DNA of 64,000 bases from Zantedeschia hybrid cultivar (taxonomy: Eukaryota > Streptophyta > Magnoliopsida > Alismatales > Araceae), in NCBI GenBank assembly GCA_030544215.1, contig JARZZO010000003.1:506001-570000 (forward strand), written 5' to 3'. The notes below the pieces were generated by a model. It was not told where the DNA came from. It worked only from the letters and a program-made list of their open reading frames with translations, and ran no database searches. This document shows positions 36,634 through 49,700 of this stretch, piece after piece; position 1 is the first letter of the stretch, and each line of letters opens with the position of its first letter. The position numbers and the translations under genes were made by a program.

Positions 36634-36839
36634 TCATTTAAGGAACGAGATTGTTTAGATATGTGCGTCTAGACCGTCCGATGCCTCTAGACGTATGAAA
36701 TTAAATTGTACATGTACTGTGCACGTCATTTTTAAAGTTAAATGACTCATATACCTCCGTACAACTTGAAATCATGTGTCTAAGAAAGTTGGACGGTCCA
36801 GACTTACAAGTCTAGACAATCTCGTTCTATCATTTAAGG
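36634..36839. mobile_element. Small inverted-repeat element with 10-bp target duplication
   Basis: The element 36644-36829 begins AACGAGATTGTTTAGA and ends with its near complement (TCTAGACAATCTCGTT). GTCTAGACCGTCC-type sequence is also mirrored inside, giving arms of about 35 bp. The sequence TCATTTAAGG flanks both sides (36634-36643 and 36830-36839). A 10-bp duplication and long terminal repeats fit a Mutator-type MITE. Confidence 0.78.
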
Positions 36840-37724
36840 CGTTTACCTGAGTTAAGTAGAGAGACTGCGAGGCAATGATGACTTCAACAACATAGGAATT
36901 ATTTTGCTTAGTTGAATTCAGATATCATCCTAATTTTTGGCTATACAACTCTGCATACATCACCATTAATCAATACATTGTTATCTGATGAATTTGACAA
37001 AACATCCGGTTTCATGTTTGCATATCTTAATTTCACATATCTTTGTGCAAATATAATCTCATGTTTGTATACCTTAATTTCCCATGCCACTGTACAAAGA
37101 AAGAGGGGATAGATGGGGAATTCTTTACTGTCGTTAGTGCAGAAGGGTCGGGAGCGGATTTGAGATATGTTCGCATTCATTACCCAAAGGCTAGTATTCT
37201 AAACTATTGAACTAACATGACACAAGGACTCTATAAATTTCACTTATTATCCACGGAATCTCCTCACCCTCCCTCCCCCCACACCCAAAGTCAATGATGA
37301 TCAAAAACACTATAGACCAACTACAAATGAATGAACTATCTTGAGGAGCTGGCAATAAGGTCTATATTTACTTCATTAGTCAACTTTTCATGATAATGCT
37401 AGGTTTTCACAAAAGCTACGATCTTGTTCATGCATAGCACTGGGTGTCCATAGATGTAGCATTTTTTTATAGCAATTTCATAAGTACAAACTCCATTGTG
37501 GCTGGTCCCAGACCTTGATGAGAAAGGAGGGTGTATGTTCAGTTTAGCCAACACTAAATGAAATTTGTTATCACACCCATTATGAATCATGAACCGAATT
37601 TAATCCTTGCTAAGACTAAAGTGTTCTCCAGAAGTAGACGCTTCATCAACACGTGAATGTAATGAAAAGCGAGCAAGGATTTGCCAAGGCATCTTTAGAA
37701 GTAATATGCCGCATCAACACTAAT
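36840..37724. other. Intergenic spacer
   Basis: AT-rich; no gene or repeat identified with confidence. Confidence 0.5.
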
Positions 37725-38395
37725 TGTAGTGACAATAGATAAGGTTCTTATCGGTTGAATGAGCACAAGTAAAGAAGCTAGTCCAAAAGAAGAAAATATG
37801 TTTAATCACAAAGAATATATGAATTATAACTTATAAGACTAAAGCATGAGTAAATCTAATGAACTATAGGAGGATCAGTATAAAGAAATTGATTGCTAAG
37901 TTATGCTCTGTAGGCCAAGTAATAATAAAAATGGAGTAGCTATTGTTATTGCAAAGTTGTAGTAGTCAAAAGAGCGATAAACTTATATTAATTTAGGTGA
38001 ATAAATTCTAAATATAGTTAACGCCTATGCATCACAAGTACCCCTAGAAAAAATATTGAGAAGGCATTTGAAAATCATGTTAATAGGATAATCTAGGATT
38101 TCTCTAATAAGGAGAGGTTTTTTGTTGGACGAAACTTAAAAGGTCATGTGGGGAAGGATAATAGAGGCTATGAGAGAGTTCTTATAAGTTTTGACTTTAG
38201 TAAAAGAAATGGTACGTGTGATATCATTTTTACTTTGTATTGCTTATGATCTGATAACTATAAATACTTATTTAAAAAGGAAGATGAGCACTTAGCAGCT
38301 TATAAAAGTGGAACATGTAAAACTCAGATAGACTATTTTCTTACTAAGAAGGATGACCAATCATTATGAAAAAATTGTAAAGGAATACTTGGCTT
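37725..38395 (+). mobile_element. RTE-type LINE fragment (endonuclease part)
   Basis: A broken reading matches the endonuclease region of plant RTE LINEs: GHVGKDNRGYERV near 38130 and TQIDYFLTKKDD near 38325-38355. The start region (AGTAAAGAAGCTAGTCC, 37769) matches the start of the copy at 48.9 kb. Stops and frameshifts occur throughout. It ends abruptly at an LTR-like block. Confidence 0.75.
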
Positions 38396-38399
38396 GGAT

Positions 38400-39015
38400 G
38401 TTGATGCAACCGAGGCACTCACGGGTGGGTCTCGAACACTGGGTCCTAGGACCGAACACTGACAAGATGATCCAGGACCGAGAGGAAACCAAGAGTAATG
38501 GCCGAAGATGGACGAGGAAATCTACAAAGAGAAACAGGGGCGTCAACAAGGGTCTCGAGTTTCGTCCCAGGGGAGCCCTCTCCGACGATCAAGTTAGAAT
38601 TGGATCACAGAGAGTAATGGTGTATTAAAATGGGAGGTAATGGCTTAGATTACTTACCCTTCTTGATGTAAACAATGCTCTATTTATGGCGGGTAGGTAG
38701 GTGAGTGCGCTTTCTTTGTGACGAGCGATGTAGGACTATTCATAGGAGTTCGGACGGGAATTTTCAAAGTGCCCTCTGGCAAACGGACTGGGTCGAAGTT
38801 GTTTGTCAGCCGTATTGGGCCGAGGGTACTCACTGCCAATATTGGGCTGAAGGTGCTTGCTGACCATATTGGGCCGAAGGCCCACGTCTCGGTCGAGCCT
38901 GTCTTTTGGCCCAAACAGCCGGTGGGCCGCGCGATGAGAGGGGTTCCTACGGCCTGGGTGAACCTGGCCCTTGATTCGATTGGGCCCATTCGGACGGCCC
39001 CATCATTATCATTTG
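38400..39015. mobile_element. LTR-like block (possible solo LTR)
   Basis: A GC-richer block with CTCTCCGACGATCAAGTTAG and a short-stemmed CTCTATTTATGGCGGG stretch, resembling the transcribed part of plant LTRs, followed by repeated TATTGGGCCGA(A/G)GG units. No LTR partner, primer-binding site or clear target duplication was found, so the type is uncertain. Confidence 0.35.
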
Positions 39016-41690
39016 CAATATTTTTATGGGATAATAATATGTAATTTTAATAATATTATTATTATTAAATTTTATTATAAAATGATAGTCTCATGAGATA
39101 ATGATAACTAATTTTAATATTAATACTATTATTGTTATCATCTCTCTTTCTCCTCTTTCACATTTTTTTTCTCTCTCTCTATTAATATTTTTATCTCTAA
39201 TTTTTCTATTTCCTATTATTATTGTTGTTGTTGTTGTTGTTGCAACCTATTGAAATAATAATAATCAATTTTGGCATCATCATCATCATCATCATTATTA
39301 TTATTATTACTAGAGTACTCTCATCTACACTATATATACGAAACATAGTTCTTTAGTGCCACGTGTTAACATCAGAATTCTTTGTTCCCTCTTAATTTTC
39401 TCTCTCCCCCTCTCTTTCATTAGTTATCTCTTTCTCCCTTCTCTCCCTCATTAATTATCTCCCCCTCCCCTCTCTCATAAGTATTATTATTATTATTATA
39501 ATCTTCTATCACATTTTCTCTCTCCCTATTAATATTTTTATCTCCTATTTTTTCCTCTATTATTATTATTGTTGTTGTTATTGTTCCAATATCTTGAGAT
39601 AATAATAACTAATTTTAAAATTATTATTATTATCATTATAATATTTTTATGTGATAATAATAAGTAATTTTGATATTATTATTATTATTAAAAAAATAAT
39701 ATCAAATTGATAGTATTATGAGATAACGATAACTAATTTTGATATTATTATTATCATCTCTCTTTCTCCTCTTTCACATTTCTCTCTCTCTCCCTATTAA
39801 TATTTTATTATCATCTCTCTTTCTCCTCTTTCACATTTCTCTCTCTCCCTATTAATATTTTATCTCTATTTTTCTATCCCCTATTATTATTATTGTTGTT
39901 GTTGTTGCAATCTCTTGAGATAATAATAACCAATTTTGACATCATCATTATTATTATCACCAGGGTAATCTCATGAGATAATAATAATGAATTTTGATAT
40001 TATTACTATTTTAAAAATTATTATTATTGTTATTGATGAGACCAGTCTCTCTCACTTTTTTCACTCATATTATTATTATTACTATTATTATTATTGATGT
40101 TGTTATTGTTGTTGTTGTTATTGTTATTATTATTCATATTGGGATAATCTTTTAAGATAATAATAATAAATTTTGATATTTGTTATCATTATTGGGATAA
40201 TCTCATGAGATAATAATAACTAATTTTGTTATTAACGAGATCAATTTCTCTCTTATTTTTTTCCTAATCTATATTTCAACACAACATTTATTAGGATAAT
40301 CTCATGTGATAATAATAATAACCTTCAGTTCACTTTTTAGTTTTCTCTCTCAATCCATATTTCAATTGAATACAATGATTCTGATCTTTTAATGTTTAAC
40401 AAACAACTAATCTAAAAAAATAATATTTATGAATATATATTCTTCTAATTATTTTATTCATTCCTTCAAAAAATGTAAAAGATTAGCTTCACTTATATTA
40501 ATTATGATTTTTTTTATTCAAATATGTTAACTCGCCATGCATTGCATGGAATTGCAATTGGTTATATATATACAATAGAGTTCTCAAGTGTCATGTGTCA
40601 ACACTAAAATTCTCTATTTCCCTCATAAATTATCTCTATCTTCCTTTCATAGTAATGTATATGTCCCTTATTAATTCTCTCTCATTAATTCTCTCTATCC
40701 TCCTCTTTCTCATTAATTCTCTTTATCACCATCTTTCTCCCCCCTCTTTGTCATTAATTATCTCTCTCTTCGCTTTCTCTCTCATTAATTCTCTCCCTCT
40801 CCCCTCTATCTCTCTGCCTAAGTAGTATTATTATTATTATCCTCTTTCACATTTTTCTCTCTTCCTATTAATATTTCTATCTCTTATTTTTTTGTCCCAT
40901 ATTGTTATTATTATTGTTGTTGTTGTTGCAATCTCTTGATATAATAATAACTAATTTTAAAATTATTATTATTATTATATTTCTATGAGATAATAATAAT
41001 TAATTTTGATATTATTAATATTATTAAAAAATTAATATCAAAATACTAGTCTCATGAGATAATGATAACTAATTTTCATATTATTATTATTATTATTATT
41101 ATTTGTCTTTCACATTTTTCTCTCTCCTTATTAATATTTTTATCTCTAATTTTTCTATCCCCTATTATTATTATTATTGTTGTTGCAATCTCATGAGATA
41201 ATAATAACTAAGTTTGACATCATCATCATCATCATCATTATTATTAGGATAGTCTCATGAGATAATAATAATATATTTTTATATTATTATACTAATTTTA
41301 AAATAATAATAATTATTATTATTATTATTAATGAGACCAATCTTTCTTTCACTTTTCTCACTCATAGTATTATTGTTGTTGTTGTTGTTGTTATTGTTGT
41401 TATTATTAATAATATTGGGATAATCTTTTGAGATAATAATAATAAATTTTGATATTTATTATCAATATTGGGAGTCTCGTGGGATAATAATAACTAATTT
41501 CGTTATTAACGAGACGAGTCCATCTCTCATTTTTCTTCCAATATATATTTTAACATAACATTTATTGGGATAATCTCATGTGATAATAATAATAAACCTT
41601 CAGTTCATTTTACTGTTTTCTCTCTAAATCTATTTTTTGTCAAATGTCCTAGCAAAAAAACCTGTGCGTTGCGTGGAGAAGAGAGAAATA
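39016..41690 (+). mobile_element. AT-rich Helitron-like elements filled with ATT/TTG simple repeats
   Basis: Blocks starting TACACTATATATACG ... AGTGCCACGTGTTAACATC (39333) and TATATATACAATAGAG ... AGTGTCATGTGTCAACACT (40563) resemble plant Helitron 5' ends. Hairpin-like CGCCATGCATTGCATGG (40531) and CCTGTGCGTTGCGTGG (41661) resemble 3' ends. Between them, TCTCATGAGATAATAATAAC and (ATT)n/(TTG)n runs recur more than a dozen times. No Rep/helicase coding sequence and no exact CTRR terminus were seen, so the assignment is tentative. Confidence 0.45.
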
Positions 41691-41797
41691 TAAGAAAAAT
41701 AAAGAGAGAATAAAAGAAGAAGAAGAAGTATATAGAATTAAAAAATTAAACATTTATTGCATATGTAACAAATGACATGCTAGATCGATGAGATATT

Positions 41798-42390
41798 AAT
41801 TAATCTTTTTTGCATAACGTTCTCAATTGTTTAAATGGCAAGTTTTATTATATAGTGATTTTTTAAAAATAATTTGCAATCAATTAGTTAAACAAAAAAT
41901 ACATACTAATAAAAAAGGATGCTCTTCTTATCCCAGATTCTTCCCCATCCACTATCTTTCTTATTTCTCCATTTGGTCGTTTTTATTGAATATTGTACTC
42001 CTTATCTACGTGTTGGTAGGTAGTTTCCGTAGATTTAAAAAATAATTTTCATGTGTACCAAATGACCAATTATGTTCAGTTTTCCTTGAAAATGTTATTA
42101 ATCTTTCTTGCATAACGTTCTCAATTGTTTAAATGGCAAATTTTATTATATTGTGATGTTTAAAAAATAATTTACAATCAATTAGTTAAACAAAAAATAT
42201 GTCCTAACATAAAAGGATGCTCTTTTTATCCCAGATTCTTCACCATCCACTACCTTTCTTATTCCTCCATTTGGCCATTTTTATTGAATGTTGTACTCCT
42301 TATCTACATGTTGGTAGATAGCCTGTGTATATTTTAAAAATAATTTTCATGTGTACCAAATGACCAATTATGTTTAGTTTGCTTTGAAAA
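41798..42390. repeat. 298-bp tandem duplication
   Basis: GCATAACGTTCTCAATTG occurs at 41812 and 42110, and the following ~290 bp (through GTGTACCAAATGACCAATTATG) is repeated with few changes. Confidence 0.92.
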
Positions 42391-42439
42391 TGTTTTTCTT
42401 TAAAAAATGTTTTCTTGTTGCAAATCTTTTAAACGTTAA

Positions 42440-42715
42440 ATATAAATGAGAGAGAGGGGGGAGAGAGGGATCACGAGAGAGAGGATTAATGAGAGAATTA
42501 ATATGTGAGAGATATTAATAGGGAAGAGAGAGAGGGGGAAGAGAGAGAGAGAGAGATAGAATTAATGAGAGAGAATTAATAGGGACATAAATATTAATAA
42601 GGAAGGGAGAGATATGGAAAGAGAATTTGGGCAGAAAAATAGAGAATTATGATGTTGACACGTGGCATTAGAGAATTCTGTTTTATGTATATATTATAGA
42701 TATAGATAAAATGAA
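42440..42715 (-). mobile_element. Inverted Helitron-like end
   Basis: The complement reads AACAGAATTCTCTAATGCCA then CGTGTCAACATC, matching the plus-strand starts at 39333 and 40563. Next to it are GA-rich and ATTAATGAGAGAG repeats, mirror images of the CT-rich tracts at 40620-40820. Confidence 0.45.
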
Positions 42716-43458
42716 GTAGAATATGAATGAGGCAACGAAGGTAATGATTTCATTCCAAACTAAGGGATTTCTCTTTTTTCATCATCACATAATTTCTTCT
42801 TATCATGTACTATTTTTGTCACCGTGTTTTATGACATCTGTCACAAGCATCATATTTGTTGATTAATTGCAACTTCATGCATTCTATGGATGAAATAGAA
42901 TGTAATGCTTAACCCCTTACATTATCTCTTTATTTTATTTTTTATTTTCTTGACTTGTTTATTGAAAAGAAATAAAATACGTAACTCTTTTGATAACATT
43001 TATTGTTGACTTTTTTTCCTCACCTTCTTTTGAAGAGATTATATTTTCGTCTCAAAAATATCTTTTCTACTTTAGGTGGCGACCATCTATCATATTATCA
43101 CATTATACATAATTTTAACACTTTTAAACGTAATTTTATCACTTCCAACGTAATTCAAGTTTATTATTTTCTAGTTCAATTTTATCCCTTCTTATGTAGT
43201 TTAATTCTATTATTTCTTATGTAATTATAATACTTCATGCGTAGTCTTCTAACTTCCACATAATTTTTTCACTTCACGTATAATTTTATCATTTTCAAAC
43301 ATAATTCTACCACTTTTTATGTAGTTCAATTTTATCATTTATTAAGTAATTTTATCACTTTCAAATCTAATTTTATCACTTCTTACTTTCAATTTTATTA
43401 TTATCAATTTCTGTTCAGATTTATTATTTGTTATTAAAAATAATAAAATAACTTAAAA

Positions 43459-43498
<40 letters not shown>

Positions 43499-43747
43499 TA
43501 AAAAAAAAAAATTATATAAAAAGTGATAATGCGGTAAGAAATGATTAAAAAAAAAAACGTGGACGGAATCGCTCACTTCAAGTTCTTACCCAACTCTATG
43601 GCCCCTCCGGACCCACTTTACGGCGGGCAAGCGGCACCACTCCACTCTACGCCCTCATCGCCGCGAGATTCCGATCCCCCCCCCTCCCGGCCGGATTTCC
43701 GCTGTTATATGCAACTACAGCGGGAGAGGCAGCTGCCACCTTCCGCC
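42716..43747. other. AT-rich upstream region of zinc-finger gene
   Basis: Holds degenerate repeats of TAATTTTATCACTT(C/T) type at 43105-43420 and a (TA)n run at 43463-43494. From 43560 the sequence becomes GC-rich, consistent with the 5'UTR of the following gene. No clear TATA box apart from the TA run. Confidence 0.5.
43463..43494. repeat. (TA)n microsatellite
   Basis: About sixteen TA units upstream of the zinc-finger gene. Confidence 0.95.
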
Positions 43748-46700
43748 ATGTCTGAGGTATGTATATTCCTGATCTCCCCCACGAACACCCCCAGCTCACT
43801 CCGCTCCACCGTCTCCGATAAAACTCCCACCGTCTTGAGTCGTTATTGTCGAATCTGCAAACCTGTCCAATGGCCTGGGATTTCTCGCATTCATTCTCTT
43901 CTAGATCTTGCATTTTCCTGGAGCTGGATCCATGTCGGAGTGCTTTCTACTTGTTTCTTTAGCCTTAAAGGCTTCTGACCATTTGATTTCACTGTTTACC
44001 TGCGCTTCCTCTTTTTGGAATCTACGCAGCTTCGTTTGTTCTCGTTTGAGGTTGGTAGTTATGCCTCCAGATTACGCAGGTTTAGGTTTAAGGCGATAAC
44101 TCTTAAACGCGAGTTCGAGAGCGGCGGGGTCAGCCTTGTTGATTATGTGTAGTTTTCATGTGGAGTGTTCATAAAGTTGTGTTGCTGTTAATGTAATGTT
44201 GGCAGGTGGACAATCGCAACTCGTCTGCTGCGGGCAAGCGCGCAAGAACTGACGGTAGACGACGGCTCCCCCGTCCTGATTTTTTCTTTTCTTTTCTGAA
44301 CTAGTTTTCTAGTCGTGCAGTTATGCTTGTAAAGAAGTGAGGTATCTGTCCTTCCGAGTTTTTTTTTCTTCTTTTGGTAATTCTTTGTTTCTATCCGTCC
44401 CTCTAGGTGGTCGTCGTGAAGATGACTGGACATGCCCCAGCTGCGGCAATGTCAACTTCTCATTCAGAACAACTTGTAACATGCGTAACTGTAATCACTC
44501 TCGCCCTGCAGATCATAATGCGGTAAGCACGAGCAAAGTCGCGCTTCCATTGCTGTATGAACGTCTGTTTGTTTTGTTTGGAAGAAAAGTAGTTCAAAAG
44601 GTGTAGTTTCATAAATACAAAAGGTAATCCCCCTTGTATTTTTCTTTTCAACTGAATTTCTCTCTTCAGTCGTAATTACTCAATGTTAGTCTCGTCACTA
44701 GCAGTTTCCTTTATTTTTGGACCATCCTCTTAGTTATCATTTACCCTTTTTTTTCCCCTCACATGCTGACAATTGCAATGTATATGTGTTTTTTTTTTGC
44801 AAGAAATCTGGCACAAAGCCTTTGCAACCCCCTCTAACTTACACATCTGCTGGTTACATGGGGTCTGGTGCTCCCACCTCAATGTACCTGGGAGCTCCTC
44901 CATATGGCTCCTCTCTTCTCAATGGATCGGCAATGCCTCCATATGATCTCCCATTTTCTGGTGGCTCTGGATACCCTTTTGACTACGGCAACCGCTTTTC
45001 TATTGGCAGTCCTTATGGGCCAATGCATATGTCTGGCCCACCACCTTACTCCAGTGGATCCATGATGGGCGCAGGTGATTTGGTGCTCTTATTTTAGTTT
45101 ACCATGCTAGGTGTATTGGAAATGAATAGTTATAGCATTTAATGGCCATCTTTTATTTTTTATGTCTCCTGTGTAAGGTATTGATGATGATCATATTTGG
45201 GGACTTCTTGTTAACCTGTGGTGCCTTGAATCAGATGCAATGCTATTCTGCGGCTAGTTGGAAATTTTGTCAATGTCTCTGTGTATATTTTTTTAAATCA
45301 TTGCTTACGTAGCTGCATTTTAGGTGGGATGTATGGTATGCACCCTCTGATGGATCACTATGGAATGGGTATGCCAATGGGTCCTGGTGCCATGGTAGGT
45401 CATGGTTCTTATTTTTAGTCATCTTGAATATTCAGGATTTGTTAATGTTGTTATATGTTTGGACATGCATCTAAGTACTTGCTCTTGATGTCAAGTTAGC
45501 ATTATACTGCATTAACGGCATAAAACTTAGTCATTGACCTGGATTTTGGTGCAGGGTCCAAGGCCTGGATCATTTCCTGACGAGAGCTCCCAGAAGAGGA
45601 ATGCAGGTAAACCATGTGCTATTTGTCAGTTTTATTAAACTTCGATGTCCTCTCAGCTCATGCGTACTCCTTTGGCATTGTTCTCTACTTTTTATCACAG
45701 GGCGTGAGAGCGATTGGACTTGTCCTAACTGTGGAAACAATAACTTCTCATTTCGAACTGTCTGTAACATGAGAAAATGCAATACTCCAAGACCCGGAAC
45801 TCAGGCATGTCACCTTATTTCTTCATTTGATTATGCAAAGTAAATACAAGATTGTATTCCCTGTGATTATTTTGATTCCCTGCTTTACTATGTGTTAATT
45901 TTCTGATTCATCTCCATCAGTCTTGTCATCGTTGGTGAACTTGTATCATTCATACATGAGGTGATGAGAGCACATCTGGTAGCATTGACATACATTTTAA
46001 GAATGCTAGGCAAATCTTCCTTAGAAAACTCTCCAAGTTAAGACGATTTGTTTTTATAATGGAAGTGCAAAATGACAGTAGCAAGTATACAGGTATGGAA
46101 CATCTGACAGTTTAAATGGTTCCGCATTAATTAAGGAATGTTCCATGATGCTGATTTCCTTTTTCTAGATCAGTCTGCTGCTTCTTAAGCGTCCTTTGAT
46201 TCTCTTCTTCTTCTTCTTCTTCTTCTCTTGTCTCTTGCCATTTTTTGAGGAAGGTTACAGTCAATGTATTATAACTATAAAAAACATGAGTATGAGAAAA
46301 TTGCATGTCTATCAATTTTTAAAGTTCTTTCCTGAAATCCTATAGTTTTGTTTTTTCGTCGCTTACCTATTTTTTTCCTGAAATCTTTCAGTTTTATTGT
46401 CTCCTCACTGACACACACACCCCTCCCATTCCAGGAGGTTCTAACTTTTGTTGAAGTTGAGAACTGATATGTCATTCTTTGTGTTGAAGTTGCTGCAACA
46501 TGAGATGGGCAATGGTTGTCCAATTCAACTGATATCACATTCTTCATGTTGAAGTTGCCACAACATGGGATGGGCAATGGTTATCCAATCGTGTGCATGG
46601 ACAATCAGATGGCTAAGATATCACTAACAATACACTCCGCCATGTCCAATCCCAAGCTTGGGTGAGAAAGGAGAGGGCTGTGCATTAGGTTGATAGCCAA

Positions 46701-49700
46701 CACTTAATAAAGTTTGTCACAACTCAATCATGAATCTTAAACCAATATTTTGTGCTAGTGCTAGGACGTTCCCTGGTGTACCTGACCTAGATCTCTCCTA
46801 TCGGATTTTTATTAAATCCTATGTTTTTGTCTTTTTGTTTTATTTGGAGAAATATAGGTCGATTTTATGTATTTTATTTCTTGGACTATGAGAGCTTGGG
46901 ATTAGCTCTCAGGGAGTCTGGGACTTCGGATCAGGCGAAGATTTGAGTATATGACCTCTCTCCACTGACCTCGGTCAGTGTTAATTACGCCAAGCAACCG
47001 CTCAACAATCTTTGATTAACCGTCCATTGATGCCCTTGTAACATGCAACACTATTACTACAAGCAACACATGCATATGAAGATATGTTTTAGGTTAAGCT
47101 CTTGGCCTCACCCAAGTTTAGGATGGGTTTATAATTGATTGGAAGACTTTTTAAAAGGTTTTGGATTGACTCCGAGTTATCTGGATTGATTCCAGATATT
47201 TTAGACTCATAATGGTATTTTTGTAATTATGTCAAGTTGGAGGATATAGGGGCATTATGGTCATTTTAGTGTGTGAGGTGAGTTTTAATGGCTTAGGAAG
47301 GTTTCAAAATCTTAGGAGGTATTTTAGAGTTATTTTAAGTGTATTCGAGTTGCTAGGGTATTTTGATAATTTTACCCGGAATTGGATTTCTAGACTTAAA
47401 GTCTATTTTTGGGTATTTTTGTAATTATGTTGCATTAGGGTCATTATGGTCATTTTAAGTTTTTTTAGCATTTTAGGGAAACTTGAAAACCCTTAGGATG
47501 TATTTTAAGATCATTTTCGGGTTTATTAGACTTAGAGTCTATTTTTATATTTTTTTATAATTTTTTTCTTATTTTTATCATATTGAGGGTATTTTGATAA
47601 TTTTATCCATCTTATTAGGGTTTGGAGGGTATTTTGGGCATATGAGAGGTTTATATATATATATATTTTTTTTGTGATTTTTATGGATTTTTATCATGGG
47701 TGAGGATATTTTTGTAATTTCTATTAAGTTTTGGGGGTATCTTGCTCATTTCAGAAATTTTATATATTTTCATATTTGGTTCTCTGTTTTTTACTGAATT
47801 TTACTGATTTTTTTATTAGTTTTACTGATTTTTATTAATTAATTGAATATATGAAGGATATTTAATCATGTTTTAGGTTTATGTAATTTCCATATTTGGT
47901 TTTCTGATTTTTTTACTGAGTCTTACTGGTTTTTACTGATTTTTTTTGATTTTTATATTGATTTTACTGATTTTAAATAATTTTTACAGATTTTATTAAT
48001 TAGTTAAGCATGAGGGGTATTTAAGTCATTTTTTTAACTTAAGTATATTATTTTATGTCTCAATGTTTCATTATTGAGTTTTGGTTATGAGTCTATGTTT
48101 AATTATGTGTAGGGTGAGGCCAAGAATATAGGGTATTTAATTATGTACTTATGCATTTTAATTAGTTATTAATAAATTAATTATGTATGTGAAAATATAA
48201 TAACATAATGTTACTTAAGTAATAGATTTATGAATACACATGCACACACATATGCTCAAAGAACAATATTGACATTTCATTCATCATTTCGGCATAATTC
48301 TGTCTTATAGAACGGTGATTTTACAACATAAATTCGGCAGAGCTTCCTCTTAGAAAAAAAACCTTAGGAAGAGAGCCCTCCGAGACGAAGAATCTCCTCC
48401 AAACGCAGCAAACCCAGGCAAGAGCACCAGATTTGGTCTTTAAATGGGCATAGTTTCCCCTAGGAATTTTCGGGCTAAGGAGGCATGTAGTTTTTCTTAT
48501 CCTTTGGGGGGTATTTATAGGCCACGGGGGCCCTAACTAGTGAGGGTACCCACTGTTGGATCTTCAGGTGGGGGGTGCCACCGGAGGATTTGGAGGTGGG
48601 GGGTGCCACCGGGAGATTTTTTAGAGAGAGAGTGAGAGAGATTAGAGAGGAGGGGGGGAAATCGGTGGGCACCCCCCCACCGGCTTGGAACCGGTGGGGG
48701 GGGGTTCCTCCTCCCCCTTTCTTAAAAAAAAAAAGGCCCAACACCTGGAAGCGACACGTCACATTAGCGTGCAATGAGAAGTGAGCAAGGGGTTGCTAGG
48801 ATGTTCCTTAGCAGTGACGCGCTGTAATGGCGTCCGGTTGCGTTGGCAAATAGGTAAGGATTCTCGTGTGTTGGACGAACACGGGTAAAGAAGTTAGTTC
48901 ATAAGAATAAGAATAAAATTCTTTTAGCTACATGGAACATAGGAATTTTAACCGGTAAAAACTTAGAGTTAGTTAAACTAATGAGAGATAGGAGGGTCAA
49001 CATAGCTTGTTTACAAGAAATTAGGTGGAAGGGTTCTAAAGCTAAATAAATGAGGGTTTCAAACTTTGGCAGGCAAGAGTAATAATAGAAATTATGTAGC
49101 TATTAGTATAGCTAAAGAGTTAAAAGACAAAGTTTTAAAAGTTAGAAGGGAAAGGGACATACTTATACTAGTTAAACTTGTAGTAGGTGAAGAAGTTTCA
49201 AATATTATGCACCTCAGTCGGATTAGAAGAGAGTGTTAAAAAAGAATTTTGAGAGAATTTTGATAAGATAATCCAAGATATCCTTAATGGTGAAATGACT
49301 TTTGTCGGGGGAGATTTAAATGGCTATGTAGGAAAGGATAATAGTGGTTATGAGAGGGTCTATGGAGGCTTTGGCTTTGGAGACAGAAATGACATATGAT
49401 CTAATAATTGCAAATACTTATTTTAAAGAGGGATGAACATTTAATAACTTATACAAAATCGGTCCTTTCGTCTTTGGCAATTTACTATGCTTCTATCTTT
49501 AAGATACCTCGGGCTGTGGAAAAAATTATTGAAGCAATTAGAAGTTCCTTTTTTTGGTCAGGAGGGAGAAGGGAGAAGAGAGGTATTCATTTGATTAATT
49601 GGAGTAGTGTTTGTAAAAGTAAGGAGCAAGGTGGAATTGGTCTCTGCGGAGTGGCTACTTTCAACAAAGCTATGCTAGCTAAATGGTTGTGGAGAAGGGG

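Noticed and set aside
38353..39044. Open frames of 91-108 codons on both strands
   Set aside because: They cross from RTE LINE remnant into an LTR-like noncoding block and have no conserved domain.
39016..41690. CRISPR-like array suggested by recurring TCTCATGAGA units
   Set aside because: Spacing is irregular, intervening DNA is simple repeat, and the genome is plant; not CRISPR.
48475..48784. Gly/Pro-rich frames on both strands
   Set aside because: Low-complexity G/C runs in an LTR-like block; not protein coding.
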